Assembly: GCA_934465295.1 (NCBI GenBank)
Contig: CAKSKU010000010.1
Location: 22,981-86,980, forward strand
Origin: an uncultured Oscillospiraceae bacterium
GTDB taxonomy: Bacteria; Bacillota; Clostridia; Oscillospirales; Ruminococcaceae
Direction: 5' to 3'
Length of the DNA stretch: 64,000 bases
The position numbers and the translations under genes are program-made. Below are positions 24,441-33,639 of this stretch, piece by piece (the stretch's first letter is position 1; every line of letters starts with the position of its first letter). The notes under the pieces were generated by a model. That model was not told the DNA's origin. It saw nothing but the letters and a program-made list of their open reading frames with translations, and made no database searches.

Positions 24441-25448
24441 TTATTCAGCCGAATCTGTTTTCAGCTTTTCTATCGAGCGTGAAATTTCGCCGATAACATC
24501 GCCATCAACGCAGTTCTTAGCCTGACGTATAGCGTTGTAGAAAGCCTTTGCGTCCGAGCTGCCGTGAGCCTTTATGACAGGCTTGGAAATGCCCATGAGA
24601 ACAGCTCCGCCGACCTCGGAATAGTCGAGCTTTTTCTTGAATGCGGCGACTTCTTTTTTGAGGAGGAGATACGCTATCTTTCCGCCGAGTCCGCCGAGGA
24701 ACATCCCTTTGAGCGTATGTGCGAAATATGAACCCATACCCTCATAAAGCTTCAGTGCAACATTGCCCGTGAAGCCGTCCGAAACTGCGACCTGACAAAC
24801 GCCGAGAGGGATATCTCTTGCTTCAAGATTTCCGTAAAAATTGACGGGGGCTTTTTTGAGAAGAGCATAGGCTTCCTTATCCATTTCTCTGCCCTTTGTG
24901 TCCTCTGCGCCGACGTTGATAAGTCCTACCTTCGGTGATTTCACGCCGAGAACTTTTTCCATATAGCAGCTTCCCATAATGCCGAACTGAACGAGTGCTT
25001 CGGGTCGGCATTCAACGTTTGCACCTGCATCAATGAGCATCATATAGCCCTCGTCCGTGGGCATTATCGGTGCAAGTGCGGCTCTCTTTATGCCTTTGAG
25101 ACGCTTTGCGATGAAGGTTGCACCAACAACGAGTGCGCCCGTACTGCCTGCGGAAACGAAAGCATCTCCCTCGCCGTCCGCAAGTGCTTTAAGTCCTATT
25201 GCCATTGAACAGCCTGCGTGTTCTTTCAGAATAGAGGTAGGTTCTTCGTGAATGTCGATGACCTCCTCCGTATGCATTACCGAAATTCTGTTGAGTGAAA
25301 TATTGTTTGCCGAAGCAAAGCTTTTTATCTTGCTTTCATCGCCCGTGAGAACGATGTCAACATCAAGCTTTTCAACAGCCATTGCTGCGCCCTTGATGAC
25401 CTCGTCGGGTGAGTGATCTCCGCCAAATGCGTCAACGATTATTTTCAT
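24441..25448 (-). CDS. plsX: Phosphate acyltransferase PlsX
   Basis: This 335-residue peripheral membrane enzyme makes acyl-phosphate from acyl-ACP for phosphatidic acid synthesis. Recognisable segments: KIIVDAFGGDHSPDEVIKGA, DAFVSAGSTGALVVGAT, KSPKVGLINVGAEDTKG and VSDGFTGNVALKL. Unlike many Firmicutes, no acpP lies between plsX and rnc: the 70-base gap holds only a perfect TCGAACTT/AAGTTCGA hairpin. Preceded (4 bases) by a YcxB-like gene. Confidence 0.96.
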   Translation of the reverse strand: MKIIVDAFGGDHSPDEVIKGAAMAVEKLDVDIVLTGDESKIKSFASANNISLNRISVMHTEEVIDIHEEPTSILKEHAGCSMAIGLKALADGEGDAFVSAGSTGALVVGATFIAKRLKGIKRAALAPIMPTDEGYMMLIDAGANVECRPEALVQFGIMGSCYMEKVLGVKSPKVGLINVGAEDTKGREMDKEAYALLKKAPVNFYGNLEARDIPLGVCQVAVSDGFTGNVALKLYEGMGSYFAHTLKGMFLGGLGGKIAYLLLKKEVAAFKKKLDYSEVGGAVLMGISKPVIKAHGSSDAKAFYNAIRQAKNCVDGDVIGEISRSIEKLKTDSAE

Positions 25449-25452
25449 TGCA

Positions 25453-25941
25453 TTATCTCCTCTTGATCTTTTCGTTTAAAAATTTTATAAATCCATTGTC
25501 GGTCTTTTCGCTTTTCGGAATAACATACTCCGTGCCGTTTTCCGTGCTGATGATGAAGTGACCTTTTGTGCTTCGATACCCGTTCAGCTTTTCATAAGGA
25601 AAAAAAGCCGCAAAGCTTTCTTCGCATACAAGAAAACCGTCCGTGTAGAATTCATAAAGTCTTGTTCTTTCACCATTTTCGGAAAACGCTTTCTGAGCTG
25701 AGCGTTTTATTCCCGAAAGCGAAAATATTCCCGACAAAATTGTCCATGCCGATATTATCGTGATAAGAAAATATCCTGCGACTGCCGAAAGCACCGCTAT
25801 AACGAATGCGGCCGCTGTTACAGCCGTCCCGAACCGTGCCGCCGACCTTTTTTCGCATAATATCTCGTCAAGTCCATACTCCGTTTCAAGGCTGTAAACC
25901 GCAGGTGCGGCGTTTTTGAGCTTTATTCCGACATTTCCCAT
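25453..25941 (-). CDS. YcxB-like membrane protein 1 (162 aa)
   Basis: Two closely spaced hydrophobic helices (about 38-75) are followed by a beta-rich C-terminal domain resembling the YcxB-like family (LYEFYTDGFLVCEESFAAFF, YEKLNGYRSTKGHFIIST, EYVIPKSE). It is similar in layout to the gene immediately upstream, suggesting a duplicated pair. The function of YcxB-like proteins is unknown. It is probably co-transcribed with plsX (4-base spacing). Confidence 0.7.
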   Translation of the reverse strand: MGNVGIKLKNAAPAVYSLETEYGLDEILCEKRSAARFGTAVTAAAFVIAVLSAVAGYFLITIISAWTILSGIFSLSGIKRSAQKAFSENGERTRLYEFYTDGFLVCEESFAAFFPYEKLNGYRSTKGHFIISTENGTEYVIPKSEKTDNGFIKFLNEKIKRR

Positions 25942-25953
25942 AAGCCGCCCTCC

Positions 25954-26511
25954 TTATATGGTCTTAACGGTGAATTTTCTGCCGAGCTTGTTTTCCATGA
26001 CCGCCCGAAGGAGCTTTTTCTGCTCGTCGGAAAGCTCACTCTTTGGAATAAGATAGGTTTTTCCGTCATTGCGGAACAGCATAACTTCGAGCGTGTTCTC
26101 AACGCCCCTCACGATGCGTTCATAGCTTTCGTTAACGCCCTCATACTCACTCGCAAACGTGAAATGGTGGCGGTAAAAATTATATGTGCAGTTTCCGCTG
26201 CCGTTGGGAGCTTTGCAAACCGTTCTGCTGACCTTTTGTGCATTCAGAAACACTTCAAGCGCAATAAGAAGTGCAAATACAACATATGAGACCGCAAGCA
26301 TCGGCTGACCTGCCGCAATTGCAACAAGAACTATCTGCAAAACGATAAGCACGGCAAGTATCGCACCTATCACCGCAAAAATATAAGTTCCGCCGCTTTT
26401 GAAAAGCATCGTCTGTTCAAGCTGCTTAAAGTCCTTTTCGCCGCAGTTCACGGTAAAGCTGACGATCGGCTCTTTGCCCTTATCATCGGGAAATTCAAAG
26501 GAAACGTTCAT
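25954..26511 (-). CDS. YcxB-like membrane protein 2 (185 aa)
   Basis: An N-terminal soluble strand-rich part is followed by two helices (about 43-90) and a C-terminal YcxB-like domain (CTYNFYRHHFTFASEYEGV, YERIVRGVENTLEVMLF, KTYLIPKSE). The stop-to-start gap to the next YcxB-like gene is 12 bases; the start overlaps the trmFO stop by 4 bases. No catalytic motif is seen and the role is unknown. Confidence 0.7.
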   Translation of the reverse strand: MNVSFEFPDDKGKEPIVSFTVNCGEKDFKQLEQTMLFKSGGTYIFAVIGAILAVLIVLQIVLVAIAAGQPMLAVSYVVFALLIALEVFLNAQKVSRTVCKAPNGSGNCTYNFYRHHFTFASEYEGVNESYERIVRGVENTLEVMLFRNDGKTYLIPKSELSDEQKKLLRAVMENKLGRKFTVKTI

Positions 26512-27839
26512 CTCTGTTCCTCCATAGCCGCATCCAACGCTTTGAGTGCTCTGTCGGCGATGACCTGATAGCGCTGCTGCTTGTCCTTTATACGCTCGCC
26601 GATGTCGGGAAGGATACCCATATTTGCTCCCATCGGCTGAAAATTTACAACGCTTTCATCGGATATATAAGCCGAAAGTGCGCCGAGCATCGTTTCTCTC
26701 GGAAGTGATAGCGGCGCTTTTCCGAGCAGCTTTCGTGCAAGATTTTTTCCTGCGATTATACCGCTTGCGGCGGATTCCATATAACCCTCAACGCCCGTTA
26801 TCTGACCTGCGAAAAAGATTCTGCCGTCCGAACGAAGCGAAAAATCACTGTTCAGGAGCTTCGGCGAATTGAGAAATGAATTTCTGTGCATTACGCCATA
26901 GCGCAGAAACTCAGCATTTTCCAGTCCGGGGATAAGCGAGAACACACGCTTCTGCTCGCCGAATTTGAGGTTCGTCTGGAAGCCGACAATGTTGTACATC
27001 GTTCCCGAGCTGTTCTCTTTACGAAGCTGAACAACGGCGTAGGGTCGCTTTCCCGTCACGGGGTCGGTCAGTCCGACAGGCTTCATTGCACCGTAGCGCA
27101 TCGTTTCCTCACCGCGCTTGGCGAGGACTTCGATCGGCATACAGCCCTCATAAACGGTGAAGCTGTCGTTCTTGTTGTGAAGCTCCTGCGGACGGTCGAA
27201 CTCGTGGAGCGGAGCGGACTCCGCATTGATTATTGCATTGTAAAATGTGAGGTATTCTTCCTTTGTAAAAGGGCAGTTGATGTAATCATCGTCACCTCTG
27301 CCGTAGCGTGCTGCAAAGAACGCTCTGTTCATATCGAGCGAATCAAAGGAAACTATCGGGGCGGCTGCATCGTAAAAGCTGAGATATCCGCCGCACAATC
27401 CGCTTATGCTCTCTGCAAGTCCGTCCGAGGTGAGCGGTCCTGTTGCGATGATGACATTCCCATCGGGTATCTTTGTGACCTCCTCGCTGTGGAGGGTGAT
27501 ATTTTCGTGCGACTTTATTTTTTCTGTCACAAGGTCGGAAAAAAGCTTTCTGTCTACCGCAAGTGCGCCGCCTGCAGGGACGGCTGTTTCCTCTGCGCAG
27601 GGGACTGTGAGCGAACCCAGGCGGCGCATCTCCTCTTTGAGCAGACCTGCCGCCGAATTTACCCTTGAAGCTTTGAGCGAATTTGAGCATACAAGCTCCG
27701 CAAAGCCCTCATATTTATGCGCAGGGGAAAACTTTTTCGGCTTCATTTCGTAAAGGTCAACGTGTATTCCTGCCTGTGCAAGCTGCCACGCCGCCTCACA
27801 GCCTGCAAGACCTGCGCCGATAACTTTGACGTTATTCAT
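26508..27839 (-). CDS. trmFO: Folate-dependent tRNA m5U54 methyltransferase TrmFO
   Basis: This 443-residue flavoprotein forms ribothymidine at tRNA position 54 using methylenetetrahydrofolate. It opens with the FAD-binding Rossmann motif VIGAGLAGCEAAWQLAQAGI and ELVCSNSLKASRVNSAAGLL, and contains CPFTKEEYLTFYNAI, EGCMPIEVLAKRGEETMRYG and the C-terminal GVEGYMESAASGIIAG. It lies downstream of topA in the common clostridial topA-trmFO order, with a small zinc-ribbon gene between them. Confidence 0.96.
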   Translation of the reverse strand: MNNVKVIGAGLAGCEAAWQLAQAGIHVDLYEMKPKKFSPAHKYEGFAELVCSNSLKASRVNSAAGLLKEEMRRLGSLTVPCAEETAVPAGGALAVDRKLFSDLVTEKIKSHENITLHSEEVTKIPDGNVIIATGPLTSDGLAESISGLCGGYLSFYDAAAPIVSFDSLDMNRAFFAARYGRGDDDYINCPFTKEEYLTFYNAIINAESAPLHEFDRPQELHNKNDSFTVYEGCMPIEVLAKRGEETMRYGAMKPVGLTDPVTGKRPYAVVQLRKENSSGTMYNIVGFQTNLKFGEQKRVFSLIPGLENAEFLRYGVMHRNSFLNSPKLLNSDFSLRSDGRIFFAGQITGVEGYMESAASGIIAGKNLARKLLGKAPLSLPRETMLGALSAYISDESVVNFQPMGANMGILPDIGERIKDKQQRYQVIADRALKALDAAMEEQR

Positions 27840-27842
27840 ATT

Positions 27843-28040
27843 TTATTTATCCTTGAAAACCTTTGGATTTTGTGCGTATAATTCGATATATCCGCAGCTT
27901 GGACAGCCAAAGCAGTCAATGCCGCTGCATTTGTTGCCGTCAAGCAGCTTTTTATCCATATTCGCCACGTTCAGCACGCCGCCTACAGCAGCCGATATGA
28001 CAGCTTTTTTCATTTCTGTTTTACACTTCGGACAATCCAT
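27843..28040 (-). CDS. Small zinc-ribbon protein (65 aa)
   Basis: It begins MDCPKCKTEMKKAVIS and ends with CFGCPSCGYIELYAQ: two CxxC pairs that would bind one zinc. This resembles the short PF20097-type zinc-ribbon proteins of Firmicutes, which are uncharacterised. The start at 28040 uses AAAGGA and lies one base after the topA stop codon, so translation is coupled. A longer frame from 28064 would lie inside topA. Confidence 0.75.
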   Translation of the reverse strand: MDCPKCKTEMKKAVISAAVGGVLNVANMDKKLLDGNKCSGIDCFGCPSCGYIELYAQNPKVFKDK

Positions 28041-28041
28041 A

Positions 28042-30120
28042 TTACTTATCCTTTCGTACAGCAACTTCGTAGCCGCAGCCTTCCTTTAAGCAGAAAAGCT
28101 TGCCGCCCTTTTTGAAGAGCGTTGTGCCGTCGTTGCACTTCGGGCATTTATCGGAAACGGGAGTGTCCCAAGTCATAAAGTCGCAGTTCGGATTATCCTC
28201 GCAGCCGAAATATTTTTTGCCCTTTTTGGACTTTTTCTGGAGTATCTTCTTGCCGCACTTGGGGCAGATGCCGCCTGTCGGCTTGATGATCTTCTTCGTG
28301 TTCGTACATTCGGGGAATCCCGAGCAGGCAAGGAACTTTCCGAATCTGCCTATCTTGATTACCATAGGCTTGCCGCAGACCTCACATACCTCGTCCGTTT
28401 CTTCATCGGGGACTTTGATGCGCTTGCCGTCCATATCGGTCTCAGCCTTTTTGAGCGTTGCATCGAAATCGTCATAGAAATCGTGCAGGGTCTGTACCCA
28501 ATCAGCCTCGCCCGTTTCGACCTTATCGAGGTTGCTTTCCATATTCGCTGTGAATTTCGTATCAACGATATGCTTGAAGTGGTCTTTCATGACCTGCGTT
28601 GTGACCTCGCCAAGACCTGTCGGTTTAAGCTGCTTTCCGTCACGTTCGACATAGAATCGGTTGGTGATAGTTGAGATAGTCGGAGCGTAAGTCGACGGTC
28701 TGCCGATGCCGTTTTCTTCAAGTGCTTTGATGAGCGTTGCTTCGGTATATCTTGCAGGCGGCTGTGTGAAATGCTGGTTGCCCTCGATTGCTTTAAGCTT
28801 GAGCTTGTCGCCTTTTTCGATAACGGGGAGGACTTTGTTTTCCTCATCGTCCTTTGTTTCCTCATAGAGAACGGTGAAGCCGTCGAATTTTACCGAGAAG
28901 CCCGTTGCCTTGAAGGTGCAGCCGTTTGCATCGATAGCAGCGGAAACAGTATCGAGCGAAGCACTTTCCATCTGGCTCGCGATGAAGCGTTCCCAGATGA
29001 GGCGGTAGAGCTTGAACTGCTCGGGAGTGAGGCTGTCTTTTATCTTTGCAGGGGTAAGCTCGGGCATGGACGGACGGATAGCTTCGTGGGCGTCCTGTGC
29101 GCCTGCTTTGGTCTTGTATATTTTAGGTGTGGAGGGAACGTACTTTTTGCCGTAGACCTCCTCGATATATTTATAGGCTGCGGCACGGGCTTCATCGGAG
29201 ATACGCAGGCTGTCTGTTCTCATATATGTGATAAGACCGACTGCGCCCATATTTTCAATTTCAACGCCCTCATAAAGCGTCTGCGCTGTTTTCATTGTTT
29301 TTGCAGCGGCAAAGCCAAGCTTTTTGGAAGCTTCCTGCTGCATTGTTGAAGTTGTGAACGGGGGTGCGGGCGACTTTCTGCGGACGGATTTCTTGACCTC
29401 GGTGACGATATAGTCTGCGCCCTCGACACGGGCAAGTATCGCATCGGTCTCCTCCTTGGAGTGGAGCTCGGTCTTTTTGCCGTCGATGCCGTAGAACGAA
29501 GCTGCGAACTGCTTTTTCGAGGACGGAGCGGTCATTTTCGTATCGATAGACCAGTATTCCTCGGGCTTAAAGTTCTGTATCTGCTTCTCCCTGTCAACGA
29601 CGAGCGAGACAGCGACCGACTGGACACGTCCTGCGGAAAGCCCACGGCGAACCTTTTTCCAGAGGAACGGTGAAAGCTTGTAACCAACGATACGGTCGAG
29701 GATACGGCGAGCCTGCTGTGCATTTACAAGGTCAATGTCGATGCTGCGAGGGTGTGCCATACCATTGGTAACGCCCGTTTTTGTAATTTCGTTGAAAGTT
29801 ACTCGGTCGTTTGCGTCCATAGGCAGTCCGAGCATCTGCGCCAAGTGCCATGAAATGGCTTCTCCCTCACGGTCAGGGTCCGTTGCGAGATAGACGAAAT
29901 CAGCCTTTTTAGCTTCGTTCTTTAAGCTTGCGATAAGCTCCTCTTTGCCCTTTATATCGGTATAAACGGGTTTGAAATCATTGTCAACGTCAACGCTGAG
30001 CTTGGATTTCGGCAGGTCACGGACATGACCCATTGAAGCAACGACCTCATAGCCGCTGCCAAGATATTTTTTTATAGTTTTAGCCTTTGCAGGCGACTCC
30101 ACTATTACAAGCTTTGACAT
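28042..30120 (-). CDS. topA: DNA topoisomerase I
   Basis: This 692-residue type IA topoisomerase relaxes negative supercoils. It has a Toprim domain (KLVIVESPAKAKTIKKYLG, then YLATDPDREGEAISWHL), the active-site Tyr near residue 300 in GLITYMRTDS, and three C-terminal zinc-binding repeats (CEVCGKP...CSGFPEC; CPKCGKK...CEDNPNC; CPKCNDG...CLKEGCG). Domain order and length are normal. It follows dprA by 33 bases. Confidence 0.97.
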   Translation of the reverse strand: MSKLVIVESPAKAKTIKKYLGSGYEVVASMGHVRDLPKSKLSVDVDNDFKPVYTDIKGKEELIASLKNEAKKADFVYLATDPDREGEAISWHLAQMLGLPMDANDRVTFNEITKTGVTNGMAHPRSIDIDLVNAQQARRILDRIVGYKLSPFLWKKVRRGLSAGRVQSVAVSLVVDREKQIQNFKPEEYWSIDTKMTAPSSKKQFAASFYGIDGKKTELHSKEETDAILARVEGADYIVTEVKKSVRRKSPAPPFTTSTMQQEASKKLGFAAAKTMKTAQTLYEGVEIENMGAVGLITYMRTDSLRISDEARAAAYKYIEEVYGKKYVPSTPKIYKTKAGAQDAHEAIRPSMPELTPAKIKDSLTPEQFKLYRLIWERFIASQMESASLDTVSAAIDANGCTFKATGFSVKFDGFTVLYEETKDDEENKVLPVIEKGDKLKLKAIEGNQHFTQPPARYTEATLIKALEENGIGRPSTYAPTISTITNRFYVERDGKQLKPTGLGEVTTQVMKDHFKHIVDTKFTANMESNLDKVETGEADWVQTLHDFYDDFDATLKKAETDMDGKRIKVPDEETDEVCEVCGKPMVIKIGRFGKFLACSGFPECTNTKKIIKPTGGICPKCGKKILQKKSKKGKKYFGCEDNPNCDFMTWDTPVSDKCPKCNDGTTLFKKGGKLFCLKEGCGYEVAVRKDK

Positions 30121-30153
30121 TTATATCATAACTCCTTTCGGAAAATCATCGGT

Positions 30154-31392
30154 TCAAAGGGCAATGTACTCCTGCCCTGTTTCGGAATAAACAGCTCCGT
30201 CAATTTCAAGGTCGGTGATGAGCATAAGCACCTCCGAGATATCGAGACCGCTCTTTTCGGCGACCTCATCGGGCGAAATGCCGCCCTTGGCGTTCCTTAT
30301 GATATCATAGATGACGCCCGAACTGCCCTCGGGTCTGTATGCTTCTTCGCTCACGATATCGGCAGGCTTTGGTTCAGTCGGCTTGGGCTGCTTTTTCGGC
30401 TTCTGCTTCTTCGGTTCGGGGGTATTCGCTTCAGAAGCGGCTTCCATTGCCCTTTCATCAAGCCTTGCGGTATCGGAAATGCTGTCTTTTACAGGCTTAT
30501 GACTGTAATTCTCGAAATATTCGCACGGGATATCCCGGTCATAAAGCAGAGGTATCGCACCGTCACGGAGCAGCAGCTTATTGCCGTCATATCTCGGGTC
30601 GAAAATATCGTGCGGAGGTATTACCCACAGATCTCTGCCCTGAGAAACGGCATTTGAAGCGGTATTGAGCGAGCCGCTTCTTTCCGAGGCTTCGACAACG
30701 ACCGTTCCCATCGCTATCCCTGAGAGTATTCTGTTCCTTGCGGGGAAATTATGGCGGTTCGCACTTGAATTCGGGAAGTATTCGGATATGAACAGACCGT
30801 TTGCGGCTACCTCATCGATATATCGGCTGTTCTCGGCAGGATATTCATAGCCTATGCCCGAACCGAGGACGGCTATCGTTTTTCCTCCCGAGCGGACTGC
30901 GGAAAGGTGTGCTGTGATGTCCGTTCCGACCGCAAATCCGCTTGCCACTGCGATGCCCGACTTTGCAAGCGCCGTGCATATTTTCTTCGCTGTATTTACT
31001 GAATATTCGGAGGGGTTTCTTGCTCCGACGACCGACACTATAACATCGGACGTGAGCAGTCCGAGCTCACCCTTGCAGAAAAGCAGCACGGGCGGATCGT
31101 ATATCCCCCTTAATCTTGGCGGATAATCGGTATCGTTGAAACCGACTATTCCGATATTATGACCGAAGCAGTAGGAAATTATTTCACGGAGCTGGCTTGC
31201 GGTCGTGTTTTCTGCGGCTCTTAACTCCTGCGGTGTAAAGATATCCTGCGTACGTCCGAAGGCGATGGCTTTATAGAGCGCATCGAGCGAGCCGAAATGC
31301 TGTACAAGCTCCCATATCCTTGCTTTTCCAACGCCGAAGCAGGATACGATATACAGCAGTTTTATTATTTCATCACGGAAGATATCGCTCAT
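30154..31392 (-). CDS. dprA: DNA-processing protein DprA
   Basis: This 412-residue protein has an N-terminal helical region, the central Rossmann-like DprA fold (VVGARNPSEYSVNTAKKICT, GFAVGTDITAHLSAVRSGG, AVLGSGIGYEYPAEN, SGIAMGTVVVEASERSGSLN) and a C-terminal winged-helix segment (GGISPDEVAEKSGLDISEVL) after a Pro/Lys-rich linker. DprA loads RecA onto incoming single-stranded DNA during transformation. The start at 31392 overlaps the upstream stop (ATGA) with GGGAGC upstream. No other competence genes are in the window. Confidence 0.95.
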   Translation of the reverse strand: MSDIFRDEIIKLLYIVSCFGVGKARIWELVQHFGSLDALYKAIAFGRTQDIFTPQELRAAENTTASQLREIISYCFGHNIGIVGFNDTDYPPRLRGIYDPPVLLFCKGELGLLTSDVIVSVVGARNPSEYSVNTAKKICTALAKSGIAVASGFAVGTDITAHLSAVRSGGKTIAVLGSGIGYEYPAENSRYIDEVAANGLFISEYFPNSSANRHNFPARNRILSGIAMGTVVVEASERSGSLNTASNAVSQGRDLWVIPPHDIFDPRYDGNKLLLRDGAIPLLYDRDIPCEYFENYSHKPVKDSISDTARLDERAMEAASEANTPEPKKQKPKKQPKPTEPKPADIVSEEAYRPEGSSGVIYDIIRNAKGGISPDEVAEKSGLDISEVLMLITDLEIDGAVYSETGQEYIAL

Positions 31393-32174
31393 TTTGTCAG
31401 CTCCCACATTATTATTGAGGCGGCAGTTGCGGCGTTGAGCGAATTGACGTTGCCGTTCATGTGTATGGTGAGCTTTTTATCGCATCGGCTGACGGTCTCC
31501 TGCGAAAGTCCGCTGCCCTCGTTTCCGATAAGCACGGCTGCGCCGTTTCTGAATGAGCAGTCGGTGAGGGAAAGTGCGTTCGCATCTATCACGGAAGCAA
31601 AGGTCTCAATTCCCTTATTTTTAAGTGCCGCAAACATTTCATTCCCGTCGGCGTTTGCTATCCTCATTCGGAAAAGGCTGCCCATAGTTGAGCGCACCGT
31701 TTTAGGGTTATAAATATCACAGCAGTTCACGGCTATAATTCCGTCAACACCCATAGCGTCAGCTGTTCTGATAATTGTACCCATATTTCCGGGGTCCTGG
31801 AGCTGCACGAGCACGGCGTATTTTCCGTGTTCCTTCACAAGCTCGTCCGCAGTAATGCTTTTCGGCATTTTGCAGGCTGCGAATATGCCCTGCGTTCCCT
31901 GCGTTTGTGCAAGTGAAGAAGCAAGCTCATCGGGAACAATGATGATTTTTCCGCATTTTTCTTCAAGCCTTTCAAGCAGTTCGGGGAACTTTTCCGAAGT
32001 CGTTTCCGAAGCTATGACAAAGCTCATTTCCGCATTTTCCATTGCCGCATCTTCGACAAGTCTTACGCCCTCGAGTGGAAACAGCTCATACTCGCTGCGG
32101 TATTTTTTCGCCGAAGCTATCTTCTTGAAAAGCTTTATTTTATCGTTTTCCTTTGAAGCAATAAACTGTCGCAA
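31389..32174 (-). CDS. TrmH/SpoU family RNA 2'-O-methyltransferase
   Basis: This 261-residue protein has an N-terminal substrate-binding domain and the knotted SPOUT catalytic domain: VLVQLQDPGNMGTIIRTADA (motif 1), ALIGNEGSGL-like LIGNEGSGLSQETV (motif 2) and VNSLNAATAASIIMWEL (motif 3). It methylates rRNA or tRNA ribose; the exact target is not readable. The start is TTG at 32174 with AAGGAGGA upstream. It appears to be the first gene of the long - strand run that continues through dprA and topA. Confidence 0.92.
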   Translation of the reverse strand: MRQFIASKENDKIKLFKKIASAKKYRSEYELFPLEGVRLVEDAAMENAEMSFVIASETTSEKFPELLERLEEKCGKIIIVPDELASSLAQTQGTQGIFAACKMPKSITADELVKEHGKYAVLVQLQDPGNMGTIIRTADAMGVDGIIAVNCCDIYNPKTVRSTMGSLFRMRIANADGNEMFAALKNKGIETFASVIDANALSLTDCSFRNGAAVLIGNEGSGLSQETVSRCDKKLTIHMNGNVNSLNAATAASIIMWELTK

Positions 32175-32235
32175 CGCTCTGTTCCTCCTTAAAAATGCGG
32201 TTTGTTCACAATTTTCTCATGATCATAAAAATCGC

Positions 32236-32270
32236 AAAAAGTCAGAAGGAAAAATTTCACTTCTGACCTT
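32236..32270 (-). terminator. Terminator of the infC-rpmI-rplT operon
   Basis: GGTCAGAAG pairs with CTTCTGAC across an A/T-rich loop, followed on the - strand by TTTTT. It lies about 15 bases past the rplT stop codon. Confidence 0.85.
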
Positions 32271-32284
32271 ATAAGCGTTTTTAA

Positions 32285-32638
32285 TTAAAGAGCAGCCTTT
32301 GCCTTTTCGGTAAGAGCTGTGAAACCTGCTGCATCGTTAACAGCGATCTCTGCGAGCATCTTTCTGTTAAGTGTGACCCCAGCCTTCTTAAGACCATTCA
32401 TGAATGTTGAGTAGTTCATGCCGTTCATCTTGCAAGCTGCGGAAATTCTTGTGATCCAGAGCTTTCTGAAATCTCTCTTCTTAAGACGTCTGCCGACATA
32501 AGCATAGTTGCCGGACTTCATAACGGCTTCTTTAGCCATTTTGAAATGCTTGCTCTTTGCGCCCCAGTAGCCCTTAGCAAGCTTTAATGTTTTATTTCTT
32601 CTCTTTCGAGTAGCCATTGCGCCCTTAACACGAGCCAT
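32285..32638 (-). CDS. rplT: Ribosomal protein L20
   Basis: A 117-residue basic 50S protein needed early in large-subunit assembly. It has the long basic N-terminal extension (MARVKGAMATRKRRNKTLKL) and the conserved RDFRKLWITRISAACKMNGM core. In Firmicutes L20 represses its own operon by binding the infC leader; the leader here is structured (see 33464-33620). Last gene of the operon. Confidence 0.97.
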   Translation of the reverse strand: MARVKGAMATRKRRNKTLKLAKGYWGAKSKHFKMAKEAVMKSGNYAYVGRRLKKRDFRKLWITRISAACKMNGMNYSTFMNGLKKAGVTLNRKMLAEIAVNDAAGFTALTEKAKAAL

Positions 32639-32670
32639 AATTCTTTACCTCCGTTTATTTCGTATTTAGA

Positions 32671-32868
32671 TTACTTGTAAGGAATAAGAACCTTAACGGT
32701 TGAAGCGTTTGCAGAGCTTGCGTAGCCGGCTGCTCTTGCAATTCTCTTACGCTTTGTAGCCTTCTGAGTAAGTCTGTGTCTCTTGTTGGTCTTCTGATAC
32801 TTTACAAGACCGTTCTTGGTTACTTTAAAACGCTTTTTTGCGCCAGAATGTGTTTTCTGCTTAGGCAT
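32671..32868 (-). CDS. rpmI: Ribosomal protein L35
   Basis: A 65-residue, very basic 50S protein: MPKQKTHSGAKKRFKVTKNG and KRHRLTQKATKRKR are diagnostic. It lies between infC and rplT, with an AAGGAGGA ribosome-binding site. Confidence 0.97.
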   Translation of the reverse strand: MPKQKTHSGAKKRFKVTKNGLVKYQKTNKRHRLTQKATKRKRIARAAGYASSANASTVKVLIPYK

Positions 32869-32916
32869 GATGTATCCTCCTTCAATTTTTAGGCGAAGCT
32901 TTCGCCGTTGTATTTT

Positions 32917-33444
32917 TTATTTTGAAGCCTTTGGGGAAACGAACATAACGAGTGCGCGTCCCTCCATTTTAGATGGCTTTTCAACCGTACCGTATTCGGA
33001 AACAGCTTCCTTGAATCTGTCGAGAAGCTCTTCACCGAGCTGAGGGTGGGCTATTGCACGCTTGCGGAAACGAATGGAAACCTTGAGCTTGTCGCCGCCC
33101 TTAAGGAACTTTGCAGCCTGATTTACCTTTGTGTTGAAATCGTTCGTGTCGATGGTGGAGAACATTCTGATCTCCTTAACGTCAACGACCTTCTGATTTT
33201 TCTTTGCTTCCTTCTCACGCTTGCCCTGTTCAAAAAGGTACTTTCCGTAGTCCATGATCTTACACACGGGCGGAGTTGCCTGCGGAGCAATTTTTACAAG
33301 ATCAAGCTCTCTTTCTTCTGCAAGAGCCAACGCTTCCTTTGCCGAGATAACGCCGATGGCGGAACCGTCGGAATCAATCACACGGATCTCTTTGTCCTTG
33401 ATTTCTTCATTAATCTGTAATTCTTTAACGCTTATGTTAAGCAC
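32917..33444 (-). CDS. infC: Translation initiation factor IF-3
   Basis: IF-3 binds the 30S subunit and checks start-codon pairing. The N domain begins INEEIKDKEIRVIDSDGSAI and the C domain contains KEIRMFSTIDTNDFNTKV and KVSIRFRKRAIAHPQLGE. The given 5' end is a GTG at 33444, but GGGGG lies directly against it. The same GGGGGTG is ideally spaced (6 bases) from an in-frame ATA at 33435-33433, so the true start may be the rare codon AUA, giving M-SVKELQINEE. Non-canonical starts are known for infC and serve autoregulation. First gene of infC-rpmI-rplT. Confidence 0.93.
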   Translation of the reverse strand: MLNISVKELQINEEIKDKEIRVIDSDGSAIGVISAKEALALAEERELDLVKIAPQATPPVCKIMDYGKYLFEQGKREKEAKKNQKVVDVKEIRMFSTIDTNDFNTKVNQAAKFLKGGDKLKVSIRFRKRAIAHPQLGEELLDRFKEAVSEYGTVEKPSKMEGRALVMFVSPKASK

Positions 33445-33463
33445 CCCCGAAATAAAATAAAAA

Positions 33464-33620
33464 TGAGCGGAAAAGCATCTCTTCCGCTCATACTGTGTTT
33501 CATCTCAAAGCAGGCAGGCATTAAAGCCGCCGCTTGTAAATAAAAAAGAGTATCTATTGACCTCTGCGCACTTTTGCGGCAGGGTGAGAACGGAAAGTTC
33601 TGCTTTATTTTAAATGGTTT
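33464..33620 (-). promoter_or_regulatory. infC operon leader with attenuator (L20-leader type)
   Basis: About 190 bases of leader separate the promoter from infC. Just upstream of infC, GAGCGGAA and TTCCGCTC (33465-33490) form a hairpin followed on the - strand by ATTTTTATTTTATTT, a terminator shape. Further upstream is a potential pairing region with GCGGCGGC. This location and design match the L20-controlled attenuation leader of Firmicutes; the L20 binding site itself was not resolved by eye. Confidence 0.65.
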
Positions 33621-33639
33621 TCTCAAACCAACGCTATAT

